From an uncultured Nitrosospira sp. (lineage in GTDB: Bacteria; Nitrospirota; Nitrospiria; Nitrospirales; Nitrospiraceae), in assembly GCA_900696505.1 (NCBI GenBank), contig CAADGJ010000123.1, positions 1 to 32,406 on the forward strand: a DNA stretch of 32,406 nt. Direction: 5' to 3'. The notes beneath the pieces are model-generated. The model had not been told where the DNA came from. It searched no databases and worked only from the letters and a program-made list of their open reading frames with translations. Within the stretch, counting starts at the first letter, position 1. Each line of letters opens with the position of its first letter. Below are positions 20,598-30,294 of this stretch, piece after piece. Both the position numbers and the translations under genes were made by a program.

Positions 20598-20912
20598 ATG
20601 TACGCTATTATCGAAACAGGTGGAAAACAGTATCGAGTGGAAACAGGGACCGTACTCCAAGTGGAGTCGCTCCCGGGCGATGTCGGCCATTCCGTGCAGA
20701 TCGACAAGGTTCGATTGCTGAATGGCGACAGTGGACTGGTCATCGGCCAGCCGGTCGTTGCCGGCGCGCGAGTCACCGCGGAAATCATCCGCCAGGGACG
20801 CACCAGGTCCATCACGGTTTTCAAGAAGCAACGTCGCAAAAATTATCGCCGAACCAGAGGCCACCGGCAGGGCTTTACGCAGCTGCGGGTCACTGAGATC
20901 GCATCGAAGTAA
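20598..20912 (+). CDS. rplU: 50S ribosomal protein L21
   Basis: MYAIIETGGKQYRVETGTVLQVESL...KKQRRKNYRRTRGHRQGFTQLRVTEI. Confidence 0.97.
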   Translation: MYAIIETGGKQYRVETGTVLQVESLPGDVGHSVQIDKVRLLNGDSGLVIGQPVVAGARVTAEIIRQGRTRSITVFKKQRRKNYRRTRGHRQGFTQLRVTEIASK

Positions 20913-20933
20913 CGACTCGAAGGGGAGTTTGCC

Positions 20934-21197
20934 ATGGCAACAAATAAAGGCGGCGGTTCGACAAGAAACGGCCGTGACAGTAACCCACAATACCTCGGCG
21001 TAAAAGCCTACGGCGGAGAGACCATCAAGGCCGGCTCCATCATTGTGCGCCAACGGGGAACGAAATTCTTCCCCGGCCTCAACGTCGGCCTTGGACGCGA
21101 TCACACCCTCTATGCCTACGTGTCCGGTGTCGTAAAGTTCGAAGGTGGCCGCGGACGGCAAAAGGTCAGCGTCTATCCAGTTACCGCGAAGGCCTGA
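20934..21197 (+). CDS. rpmA: 50S ribosomal protein L27
   Basis: [61 protein letters not shown]. Confidence 0.97.
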   Translation: MATNKGGGSTRNGRDSNPQYLGVKAYGGETIKAGSIIVRQRGTKFFPGLNVGLGRDHTLYAYVSGVVKFEGGRGRQKVSVYPVTAKA

Positions 21198-21324
21198 TCC
21201 CTCCTTAGCTTCAGTCTTGTTCCGCGGAACAGCGCCCCTTCGCTTACGCAGCACCCCCCATGAGCCGGCGGATACGCTATACTGTGATTCCTGAATAAAT
21301 GACGCCGGGTGGGGGCTCGCTGCG

Positions 21325-22356
21325 ATGTCTACATTTGTCGATCAAGTCCAAATCCTGGTAAAGGCCGGGCACGGCGGCAACGGAGCCTGCAGCTTCCGTC
21401 GGGAAAAGTTTGTCCCGCGCGGCGGCCCCGACGGCGGGGACGGCGGGGACGGAGGCAGCGTCATTGTCGAGGCCACGACTCGCCTCAGCACCCTGCTGGA
21501 TCTTCGATACCAAAAACATTACGAAGCAGAAAACGGCGAGGTCGGCGGCGGCAGCAACTGCCAGGGTCGACGCGGCGCAGACGTGCGGATACCTGTCCCG
21601 GTCGGCACGATCGTGCTCGATGCAAATACGCAGGAACTTTTGGCGGACCTGACCGCGGATGGCGAGAGTTGCGTCATCGCCAAGGGAGGACTGGGAGGCC
21701 GCGGCAACTCGCGATTCGCCACCTCAACCAACCGCGTTCCGACTCAGTTCGAGCCGGGCACACCGGGCGAAGAACGCCTCCTGCGCCTCGACTTGAAACT
21801 CCTCGCGGATGTCGGATTAGTCGGCTACCCGAACGCCGGAAAATCGACGCTCATCGCCGCCGTCTCTGCGGCGCGTCCCAAGATCGCTGACTATCCCTTT
21901 ACAACCCTTACACCGAACCTGGGTGTCGTCCGCTCGACGGGCGAACACAGCTTCGTCATTGCCGACATTCCCGGACTGATTGAAGGCGCCCATGAAGGGA
22001 AAGGCCTCGGCTTTCAGTTCCTCCGGCACATCGAGCGCACCAGCCTGCTGATCCATGTCATCGATATTTCAGAGTGGGCCACGGAGGAGCCAGTGGCGAG
22101 CCTCAAGGTCATGCGTCATGAACTCTCCGCCTACGATGAGGCACTCGCCGCGCGTCCCTTTGCCGTAGTAGGCACGAAGCTCGACATCAAAGGCGAAGGC
22201 GAGCGCCTCGAACAACTTCGGAAATATTGCCAGCGGCGCAAGATTCCATTTTTTGCGATTTCGGCAGCCACGCGAGAAGGTCTGGACGAGTGCATACTCT
22301 ACATGGGCCAACAGGTGGAACTGCTCCGGAAGACCCCGTGCGAGACGAACTCCTAA
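21325..22356 (+). CDS. obgE: GTPase Obg/CgtA
   Basis: FVDQVQILVKAGHGGNGACSFRREKFVPRGGPDGGDGGDGGSV, GYPNAGKSTL, DIPGLIEGAHEGKGLGFQFLRHIERT. Confidence 0.97.
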   Translation: MSTFVDQVQILVKAGHGGNGACSFRREKFVPRGGPDGGDGGDGGSVIVEATTRLSTLLDLRYQKHYEAENGEVGGGSNCQGRRGADVRIPVPVGTIVLDANTQELLADLTADGESCVIAKGGLGGRGNSRFATSTNRVPTQFEPGTPGEERLLRLDLKLLADVGLVGYPNAGKSTLIAAVSAARPKIADYPFTTLTPNLGVVRSTGEHSFVIADIPGLIEGAHEGKGLGFQFLRHIERTSLLIHVIDISEWATEEPVASLKVMRHELSAYDEALAARPFAVVGTKLDIKGEGERLEQLRKYCQRRKIPFFAISAATREGLDECILYMGQQVELLRKTPCETNS

Positions 22357-23459
22357 AGCAAGCCAGACGTGTCGTCATCAAGATCGGAAGCAGTCTGGTC
22401 GCCTCACGCGAATCCGGCCTGAGCACCGAGCGCATCGAACGACTCGCCTCCGAAATTGCCCACGTGCGCGCACAGGGGCGAGAAGTGCTGGTCGTCTCGT
22501 CCGGTGCCGTCGTCTCGGGCATCAAAAAACTGGAGCTACGTGAGTACCCCAAAAGCCTGCCGGTCAAACAGGCGGCCGCGGCGGTCGGTCAGAGCCTGCT
22601 GATGTGGGCCTACGAGAAGGCGTTCGAGCGCCTCTCGCTTCGCGTGGCCCAAGTGCTGCTGACCCATGAAGACCTCGCGGATCGCCGCCGGTTTTTGAAC
22701 GCCCGGCACACCCTCACCACGCTGATCAAATTCGGCGTCATCCCCATCATCAATGAGAACGATACGGTTGCCGTCGAAGAGATCCGCGTAGGAGACAACG
22801 ATACGCTGGCAGCACAGGTCGCCCACCTCGTAGACGCCGACCTGCTGATCATTCTGTCAGACGTGGATGGACTGTTCACCGCCGACCCTCGCAAAGATTT
22901 ACAAGCCACCTTGATTCCCCTGATTCAGGAGATCACGGCCGACATTGAACAACGGGCGGGCATGTCCTCCACCTTCGAAGGAACCGGCGGCATGGCCACG
23001 AAGGTCCGCGCCGCTAAGAAAGTGGGCGAATACGGGGTCGCGACCTTGATCCTGAACGGGACTCGCACGGGTCTGCTTCCGGATGTGCTGTCCGGGCAAC
23101 CGGGGGGCAGCCTGTTTCTCGGCCGGGAGCGACGCATGAACAGCCGCAAACATTGGATTGCATTCACGTTGCGGCCCCGCGGACATGTGCAATTGGATCA
23201 AGGCGCGGTGGATGCACTGGTGCGAAACGGCAAAAGCCTTCTGGCCTCAGGCATTCGCGACATCACCGGCCAGTTCGAAGCTGGGGATCCGGTCACCTGC
23301 GCCGGACCTGACGGCAAAGAGTGCGCCAAAGGCCTGGTTAATTTTTCCTCCACGATCCTGACCCGCATCAAGGGCCTCAAGACCGCCGATATCCAAAAGA
23401 TCCCCGGTCTCCAAGAGTATGAAGAGGTCATTCACCGGGACAACCTGGTGCTCTTGTAG
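22338..23459 (+). CDS. proB: Glutamate 5-kinase (with PUA domain)
   Basis: RRVVIKIGSSLVASRESGLS, NENDTVAVEEIRVGDNDTLAAQVAHLVDADLLIILSDVDGLFTADPR, C-terminal PUA; GTG start overlapping the obgE 3' end. Confidence 0.95.
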   Translation: MRDELLKQARRVVIKIGSSLVASRESGLSTERIERLASEIAHVRAQGREVLVVSSGAVVSGIKKLELREYPKSLPVKQAAAAVGQSLLMWAYEKAFERLSLRVAQVLLTHEDLADRRRFLNARHTLTTLIKFGVIPIINENDTVAVEEIRVGDNDTLAAQVAHLVDADLLIILSDVDGLFTADPRKDLQATLIPLIQEITADIEQRAGMSSTFEGTGGMATKVRAAKKVGEYGVATLILNGTRTGLLPDVLSGQPGGSLFLGRERRMNSRKHWIAFTLRPRGHVQLDQGAVDALVRNGKSLLASGIRDITGQFEAGDPVTCAGPDGKECAKGLVNFSSTILTRIKGLKTADIQKIPGLQEYEEVIHRDNLVLL

Positions 23460-23548
23460 CGGCCGCCAGACGCCGCCGATGCAGGGCGTCGTTCGACGGG
23501 GGCCTGTCCATCCGAGACCTGCACAATCGTGCGTGAAGGTAGCCTCCT

Positions 23549-24229
23549 ATGCGTCTGGGAGTTTTGGGCGGCAGTTTTAATCCGATTCACCGCTGCCATC
23601 TCTCGATTGCGCAGTCGGCGCGGCGTCTGCTGTGTCTGGATCAAGTCTTGTTCATCCCGACCGGAGATCCTCCGCACAAACAACCAGACACCTTGGCGTC
23701 CGCACAGCATCGCTACCGCATGGTGCAATTGGCTATTCAGGACGAGCCTGCCTTCACCCTTACCGATATCGAAATCTGCCGATCCGGCAAATCCTATTCC
23801 ATCGACACGGTCCGTGCCCTTCAAGAGCAATACGGGTCCGACACGGAGATTTTCTTCATCATTGGCCTCGATGCCTTTCTGGACCTGCCTTCCTGGAAGG
23901 ATGCCGCACAGCTTCTTAGCCTGTGTCATTTCGTCGTAATTTCCAGGCCCGCCACAACGTTTCTGACCGTGGCCTCGCTGCCTCTCTTTCCCGAAGTGCC
24001 CAAGGAGGAGTTGCTCGCTCTGGATACAGGCCGGCTGGAGCGAGCGGACGTGCCCCTGAAAACCGGCCGGACCGTGACTTTCCTGAGGCTGCCGCCCTGC
24101 GAGAGCTCTGCCTCGGAAATCAGAGCACGCGTCGCGGATGGCCGTGCACTGGCAAATCTGTTGCCCCCCCTGGTCGAATCCTATATACTTCGCGAGGGGT
24201 TATACAGGGAGGACAGTGAGCGTTTCTGA
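23549..24229 (+). CDS. nadD: Nicotinate-nucleotide adenylyltransferase
   Basis: MRLGVLGGSFNPIHRCHLSIAQSARR, LFIPTGDPPHKQ, SSASEIRARVADGRALANLLPPLVESYILREGLY. Confidence 0.95.
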   Translation: MRLGVLGGSFNPIHRCHLSIAQSARRLLCLDQVLFIPTGDPPHKQPDTLASAQHRYRMVQLAIQDEPAFTLTDIEICRSGKSYSIDTVRALQEQYGSDTEIFFIIGLDAFLDLPSWKDAAQLLSLCHFVVISRPATTFLTVASLPLFPEVPKEELLALDTGRLERADVPLKTGRTVTFLRLPPCESSASEIRARVADGRALANLLPPLVESYILREGLYREDSERF

Positions 24230-24638
24230 AACAAAAGCCAAAGCTCTCGCGGTGGCGGCCGCCATTCTGGACAAGAAAGCCACCGATGTCCTGATCCTGC
24301 ATATCGCCAAGCTGACCTCTATCGCCGACTATTTAGTCATCGGCTCCGGAGAGTCGGAGCGTCAAGCACGGGCGATCGCGGACCATGTCGGCGATGTGCT
24401 CAAGGCCCAGGGGCATCCGCCGCTCGGTATCGAGGGCGCGTCGTCTGCCAAGTGGGTCGTCATGGACTTTGGTGACGTCATCGTCCACATCTTCCAAAAG
24501 GATATTCGCGAACACTACGCCCTCGAACGACTGTGGGGCGACGCAGGACAGGTCAAGCTGCCGGAAGAGCGCGCCGTGAAGGTGACTCCCCCCGCACGAA
24601 CGAAGGCCCGTCCCGCTCGCACCCGGAAACGGGTCTAG
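24216..24638 (+). CDS. rsfS: Ribosome silencing factor RsfS
   Basis: ILHIAKLTSIADYLVIGSGESERQARAIADHVGDVLKAQGHPPLGIEGASSAKWVVMDFGDVIVHIFQKDIREHYALERLWGDA; GTG start with GGGAGGACA upstream, overlaps nadD. Confidence 0.94.
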   Translation: MSVSETKAKALAVAAAILDKKATDVLILHIAKLTSIADYLVIGSGESERQARAIADHVGDVLKAQGHPPLGIEGASSAKWVVMDFGDVIVHIFQKDIREHYALERLWGDAGQVKLPEERAVKVTPPARTKARPARTRKRV

Positions 24639-24639
24639 C

Positions 24640-26040
24640 ATGTTTCGGCTCCTCTCCACGATCTTCCTGGTCAGTGTCGGCATCTTTCTCTACAGCTATT
24701 TCCGCGAACTGAACCCGGGCACGATCACCGTCCGGACCAGTCCCGACGCGATCTTCGAGCTCAGCCCCGTCTCCTTGGTGCTATTCTCGATGGCCCTGGG
24801 CGCCACGCTGGTTGCACTGATCGTGACGATCAAAGAAACCTCCCACGTCTTCATGAATTGGCGCACCAATCGCCTCGTCCGCCGTAAAGAGAAAGTGGAC
24901 GCGCTCCACCGGGATGGCACGCACGCCTTCATGTCCAAGCGTACAGCCGATGCGGTGAGTCTGTTTGAGCGGGCCCTGGTCATTGATCCGAACCGGACCG
25001 ATTCGCTGCTCTGGCTCGGAAATATCTATCGCTCTGAAAGCAACTTTACGGAGGCCATCCGGCTCCACCAGCAGGCCTATCGCATTGAAGAACGAAATGT
25101 GGAGGTGCTTCTCGAATTAGCCAAAGATCTTGAAGGCGCCCGTCGCTATGAAGAGGCACTTCAGACACTCCAGAATATTCTGCGGATCGAGCCGGACAAT
25201 CTAATGGCCCTGATCCGCAAGCGCGATCTGCAAATCAGGCTCGAAAAATGGAGCGACGCGCTGGAGATTCAACACCGGTTGGTCAAGGCTAACCTGCCGG
25301 AAAGCGAGCGACGCGCCGAGGCCAATCTGTTATTGGGCTGTATGTACGAAGTCGGCCGCCAACTCTTGGAACGAGGGCACCCGGACAAGGCCCGCCGGTA
25401 CTTCCGAGGCGCGATTAAGAAAGATCGCACCTTTCTGCCGGCCTACATCGGCATCGGGGAAATCTTGGTCCGTGAGGGCAAAATCAAGAACGCGGTCGAA
25501 ATTCTCAAGAAGATTTACGCCAAGACGCGCAGCGTCATCATCCTTCACCGCCTCGAGGAACTGTTCCTGGAGCTGGGAGAACCGGATGAAATCATCCGTG
25601 TCTACCAGGAAGCTCTGCAACAGGATCCGCACAATGCTGTGATCCAGTTCTACCTGGGCAAGCTGTATTACCGGCTCGAAATGGTCGATGAAGCGTACGA
25701 CGTGCTTTCAACGCTGGATGGCACGCAGGAACAGCTCGTTGATTACCATAAGATCATGGCCAATCTGTTCCTGCGCAAGCAACACATGGACGAAGCGGTG
25801 GGCGAGCTCAAGAAAGCCCTGGGCTTCAAAAAGCGAGTCGTGGTGCCCTACCAATGCACCCAGTGCCACCATGAGTTGGCCGAATGGTCCGGCCGGTGCC
25901 GGCGGTGCGGCCGCTGGAATACCTACGTCGCCCTTCCCTGGAGAGACAGCACCAAATCCGGTGCCGATCAGGACGGACAGGCTGCCCGGCTGCCTGCCGT
26001 CCCCTATCAAGGCATTGCATCTCCGTTTGAAACCGTGTAG
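24640..26040 (+). CDS. TPR protein with N-terminal two-TM LapA-like region and C-terminal zinc ribbon (LapA-LapB-like fusion)
   Basis: Two hydrophobic helices around FRELNPGTITVRTSPDAIFELSPVSLVLFSMALGATLVALIV, multiple TPRs, C-terminal CTQCHHELAEWSGRCRRCGRWNTYVALPW rubredoxin-like ribbon. Confidence 0.8.
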   Translation: MFRLLSTIFLVSVGIFLYSYFRELNPGTITVRTSPDAIFELSPVSLVLFSMALGATLVALIVTIKETSHVFMNWRTNRLVRRKEKVDALHRDGTHAFMSKRTADAVSLFERALVIDPNRTDSLLWLGNIYRSESNFTEAIRLHQQAYRIEERNVEVLLELAKDLEGARRYEEALQTLQNILRIEPDNLMALIRKRDLQIRLEKWSDALEIQHRLVKANLPESERRAEANLLLGCMYEVGRQLLERGHPDKARRYFRGAIKKDRTFLPAYIGIGEILVREGKIKNAVEILKKIYAKTRSVIILHRLEELFLELGEPDEIIRVYQEALQQDPHNAVIQFYLGKLYYRLEMVDEAYDVLSTLDGTQEQLVDYHKIMANLFLRKQHMDEAVGELKKALGFKKRVVVPYQCTQCHHELAEWSGRCRRCGRWNTYVALPWRDSTKSGADQDGQAARLPAVPYQGIASPFETV

Positions 26041-26061
26041 GGTTTCCACCGCCCGTTTTTC

Positions 26062-26148
26062 ATGTTACAGACAGATCCTTTGCTCACGGAGGCATTGCTG
26101 AAGGAGCGGGGCTTGCCTGTTTTTTCGAGGAGTAGCGTGCATGACTGA
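26062..26148 (+). other. Possible 28-codon small ORF overlapping the bioB start
   Basis: ATG...TGA encoding MLQTDPLLTEALLKERGLPVFSRSSVHD, overlapping bioB by 8 nt; no clear Shine-Dalgarno. Confidence 0.2.
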
Positions 26149-27172
26149 TTTCACGATCCTGGCCGACAAGGCCTTGCGGGACGAATTACTCACCCGAGAG
26201 GAATGCCTCACCGTACTACATACACCGGACACCAACCTGCTCGAGCTTCTGCAGGCCGCCTTTAAGGTCCGGGAACGGTACTTCGGTAAGACGGTGCGCC
26301 TGCAAATGCTCTTGAACGCCAAGAGCGGCGCCTGCCAGGAAGACTGCGGCTACTGCTCGCAATCATCCGTGTCCACGGCGCCCATCGAACGATATGGATT
26401 GTTGCCGCAAGATCAAATGGTGACCGGCGCGCGCCGTGCGGCAGCCGCGAAAGCCCAACGCTACTGCATCGTCATCAGCGGACGCAGCCCGCTGGATCGG
26501 GAGATCGCCGATATCGCCTCAGCCGTCCGATCCATCAAGCAGGAAGTCCCGATCCAGATCTGCTGTTCCCTGGGAATCCTCAACGAACGGCAGGCAAAAG
26601 ACCTCAAAGCAGCCGGCGTGGATCGCATCAATCACAATTTGAATACGAGCGAAGCCTATCACACGGAAATCTGCAGCACGCACACCTTTCAAGACCGGCT
26701 CGCCACCATTCGACATGCCAGGACGGCCGGACTGGAAATCTGTTCAGGCGGCATCGTCGGGATGGGAGAAGGCGATGAGGACTTGATCGATTTGGCACTG
26801 GCCCTGCGCGAGGTCAAGCCCGATTCGATTCCGCTCAACATGCTGCATCCGGCCTCCGGCACGCCACTGGAGCATTGCACTCCGCTGACGCCGCAGCGGT
26901 GCCTGAAAGCCCTCTGCCTCTTCCGCTTCCTTCACCCGCGGACGGAGCTTCGTATCGCCGGCGGACGAGAACACAACTTACGCAGCCTCCAGCCATTGGC
27001 ACTCTACCCGGCCGATTCAGTGTTTGTGAACGGGTATCTCACCACTCCGGGACAACCGGCCGCAGAAGTCTGGCGCATGATCGAAGACCTGGGATTCGAC
27101 ATTCAAGTGGACGCGCTTCCGACACAGGGTGCCACTTCGTCCGCCGAACCGGCTGTCGGCCTTCATTCATAA
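26141..27172 (+). CDS. bioB: Biotin synthase (radical SAM)
   Basis: NAKSGACQEDCGYCSQSS radical SAM motif, NHNLNTSEAYHTEICSTHTFQDRLATIRHARTAGLEICSGGIVGMGE; RBS GAGGAG. Confidence 0.97.
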   Translation: MTDFTILADKALRDELLTREECLTVLHTPDTNLLELLQAAFKVRERYFGKTVRLQMLLNAKSGACQEDCGYCSQSSVSTAPIERYGLLPQDQMVTGARRAAAAKAQRYCIVISGRSPLDREIADIASAVRSIKQEVPIQICCSLGILNERQAKDLKAAGVDRINHNLNTSEAYHTEICSTHTFQDRLATIRHARTAGLEICSGGIVGMGEGDEDLIDLALALREVKPDSIPLNMLHPASGTPLEHCTPLTPQRCLKALCLFRFLHPRTELRIAGGREHNLRSLQPLALYPADSVFVNGYLTTPGQPAAEVWRMIEDLGFDIQVDALPTQGATSSAEPAVGLHS

Positions 27173-29818
27173 CGCAGTCCCTCGACCAAGGGTTGTCTGG
27201 CGGCCCAGCGGGCCGGCCAGAACCCTGCGACGAGCGAGGCCACCAGGGCCAAGGCGGCAACCTCCGCCATCAGGCCGATGGGCCACGAAATCTGGATGGT
27301 CCAACCGAATGACTGCCGGTTGATCACCCGGATCAGAATGAGCGCCAGGGCTCCCCCTCCGACCAAACCCATCCCTGTCCCCAGCAATCCCAAATAGCCG
27401 GCCTCCCATAAAATCAACGCCGTGACCTGCCCCCGGCTACTGCCCAAGGCCTGGAGCGTGGCCAATTCACGACGCCGCTCAACCACCGACGTGACCAACG
27501 TGTTGATGATACCTAACGTCGCAATAATCACGGCGATGGCTTCCAGCACATAGGTCAACGTAAACGTCCGGTCGAAAATTCGAAGAAGCTCCTGGCGCAA
27601 TTCTGCATTACTCAATACGGTCGGCATGAGATTTCCCTGCGACGCCTGAGCGAGGGTGCCGAGAATCGCCATTCTTGCCTTCCCCATATCGGCTCCCGAT
27701 TCGACATAGACGGGAAACACGGTCACGCCGTCATCAGGCCACCATTGTTGATACAAGGATCGATCAATGACGATCTTTCCGCCATCGGTGGCATAATCAT
27801 AAAAGACTCCCAGCACCTCCACGGACTGTTCGCCCTTTGGGGTCACGATGGACAATCGATCCCCTTTGCCCAGCGCCAAATGATTCGCCACGACTTCCGA
27901 AAGAATCGCGCCTTCCCCGGCCGCAGCACGAGCCAAGATTGCCGCGGACTCCCCTGCGACGAAGAGATACCGGCTCCGTGCCGCATGGAGTGCCAGGTCT
28001 CTCGAAACCAGCGAGACCGGCCGGCCCTGCAGATCGATACGCAGGTCACGGTACATGTCTACCGCCGAGACCAGAGGAGCATTGGCCAACCGAGCCCGCC
28101 AGGCACCAGGCAGTACCGGACTGGACGACCCGCTGCGCACGGCGTGCGGCCATCCGGCAGGAGCGACAATAAAGTCCGCCATGACGGTCTGATCGATCCA
28201 GATTTCAACCGTGTCGCGAAAGCTGCGGATCATCACCAGCACACCAACCATGATCGCAACGCCCACGAGAAAGGCCGACACCGTGACGGCATTTCTTCCC
28301 ATGCCCCGGCTGGTCTGCTCTCGGGCAATGTGCCGAATGGCTCCGCCCAACGTCGGCGCCTGCGAAAGCGTCGTTAATTCCCGGGTACGGCAGAGGCTCT
28401 GCAACAGGATGGGGACGAGGCAGGACAGGCCGGCAAGAAGACAAAAGGTTGCCACGTACCCGAAGATCGGTACGCCACCCACCGGGCCGGCCAATGCGCA
28501 TCCCAGAGCGATGAGTAACAGCACTCCACCCGCCCCCCCCCAGTGACGCCGCGCGAACACGTTGAGCGACGTCGTACTCACCCGGTGCCAGAGCCGCGAC
28601 CACAATCGTACGTCCGGCATCGACGCTCGGACCAAGCGCGCCCAGAACCGACACTCCGCTCCCGATCAATACCGCTTCGACCAATAACCGGCCAGACCCG
28701 ACAGGAAAACCAACAGTTCCTGTCGAATGGGACAGCGGTGTATACAGATCATGGATCGTCCTGCCGACCAGCGCGACAAGCACATCGCCCAACAACAGGC
28801 CGAGCATGCCTCCGAGCAGCCCGCCCACGACACCGAACATCCCGGCTTCCGCCAGGAACACAGCGACGACCATCGGCTCCGACATGCCGATGGCGCGGAG
28901 AATCCCCACCTCCCGACGTCGCTGCGCCACCGTAAAGGAGACCGTGTTGTAGATCAGGAAGATCCCGACCAACAGCCCCACCATGCTCAACACGGAGAGA
29001 TTCAGTTGAAAGGCCCCCACCATCGATTCAACCTGCTGGCTGCGCTGAATCGGGCGACGTATGGTGGTAGCCGGGGGCAAAACCCGCCCGATGGCCTCCG
29101 CCACCTGCTCAACCGACGAAGTGGGCGTCGTCACCACATCGATACGATCAAGGCGGCCGATCAGTCCGAACGTCCGCTGCACTGCTGCAATATCCATCAC
29201 CGCCATGCGGTCCCAGGGCGAAGGCCCACCAGGACGCCGGCCCATGACTCCGATAATCGACACCGACACGTGCTGATCCCCGCTCTGCAGCGCCAACTGA
29301 GCCCGTGGCGCGAGACTCAACTCCGACGCTAGGGCGTGCCCGATCAGAAGGCCATTTCTTGCCAGGAGGTCTTCCAGTGGCATTCGCTCACCGGCCCCCT
29401 CCCCTCGATTCGCTGGAGAAACGACACGTCCTCCCTCCGGGCTCAACTCTTCCAATAGGTCCAGGCCAAGGATCGAAAACGACTGCCGGGGGGACCGGCC
29501 GTCTGTGACCCGCACCCCGACCTCCAGCACCGGTCGAGCCGACAAGACACCGGGGACCGTCCGTACGGTGGAGATCAGACGTTCGTCCAAGCCGGTTTCC
29601 CCGGCCGACACCTCCAGCGTGACCGGGCCGGCTACCGTCAAGACTGATTCCTCGAAGGAACGCAGGACTTCCACGTTGGCCGTTTGGACGGCAATAGTGG
29701 CCGCCACGCCAAGCCCGACACCGAACATGGTCAACGCTGTCCGCCCCGGATGGGTGGACAAATGTGTCCACCCCAGGCTCGCACAGACTCTCAGTAAAGA
29801 AGAGTGAAACAACGACAT
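27163..29818 (-). pseudogene. ABC transporter permease (FtsX/MacB-like, two FtsX domains), frameshifted at a C9 run
   Basis: ORF 28205..29818 (MSLFHSSLLRVCASLGWTHLSTHPGRTALTMFGVGLGV...) and ORF 27163..28635 (C-terminal FtsX half) are in different frames. Continuity VRAASLGG|AGGVLLLIALGCALAG is restored if the C run at 28533-28541 is 8 rather than 9. Could be a sequencing error, phase variation or a true pseudogene. Confidence 0.8.
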
Positions 29819-29849
29819 ACGTACGCGCGTTCGTCCTACAGTCTAGTAA

Positions 29850-29878
29850 TTGTTTTTACAGATTTACCCAGGTATGTT
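29850..29878 (+). promoter_or_regulatory. Candidate sigma70-type promoter for the LuxR-type HTH gene
   Basis: TTGTTT (29850-29855), 17-nt spacer, TATGTT (29873-29878) in a locally AT-rich divergent intergenic region. Confidence 0.5.
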
Positions 29879-29916
29879 AAGATTACTTTCAGTAGAAATT
29901 GGGGTACAAAATCTTT

Positions 29917-30252
29917 ATGGCACTACGCAAACGACCTCAAGCAAAAAAATCCTCGAAGACCACCAAAGCTGCTCCCGCAGCGAAGAAACGAAAGCCCGTG
30001 AAGTTGGCCAAGGCGTCTCCCGGACGCACAAGGCGCTCAGACGGACTCACTCCCCGACAAAAGGAAATTCTTAAACTGGTGTCGCAAGGAAACACCAACC
30101 GGGACATCGCCCGCCGTCTGGATATCAGCGTGCGAACGGTTGAAGTGCATCGGTTTAACTTGATGCGGCGATTGAAGGTCCGCAACGTGGCCCAACTGCT
30201 CCGCCAGGCGCTGCAGCAAGGTTTCCTGCCGAAGAACTTTGCCTTTAGATAA
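29917..30252 (+). CDS. Stand-alone LuxR-type HTH DNA-binding protein with lysine/alanine-rich N-terminal tail
   Basis: MALRKRPQAKKSSKTTKAAPAAKKRKPVKLAKASPGRTRRSDG then LTPRQKEILKLVSQGNTNRDIARRLDISVRTVEVHRFNLMRRLKVRNVAQLLRQAL (GerE/LuxR HTH); no receiver domain. Confidence 0.88.
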   Translation: MALRKRPQAKKSSKTTKAAPAAKKRKPVKLAKASPGRTRRSDGLTPRQKEILKLVSQGNTNRDIARRLDISVRTVEVHRFNLMRRLKVRNVAQLLRQALQQGFLPKNFAFR

Positions 30253-30265
30253 TCCGACCGAAGAC

Positions 30266-30294
30266 CGCGTGGCGTGAAATCTCCGCGCCACGCG
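30266..30294. terminator. Hairpin between convergent genes, possible bidirectional terminator
   Basis: Perfect 9-bp stem CGCGTGGCG (30266-30274) / CGCCACGCG (30286-30294), 11-nt loop, between the HTH gene stop and the pyrD stop; only weak T-rich tail (CTCTTTT). Confidence 0.6.

Noticed and set aside
21424-21460. GACGGCGGG-type tandem repeat
   Set aside because: Encodes the normal glycine-rich GGDGGDGG segment of the Obg fold, not an independent repeat.
24163-24170. C-run in nadD as a second frameshift site
   Set aside because: NadD frame is continuous through it to a conserved C-terminus; no disruption.
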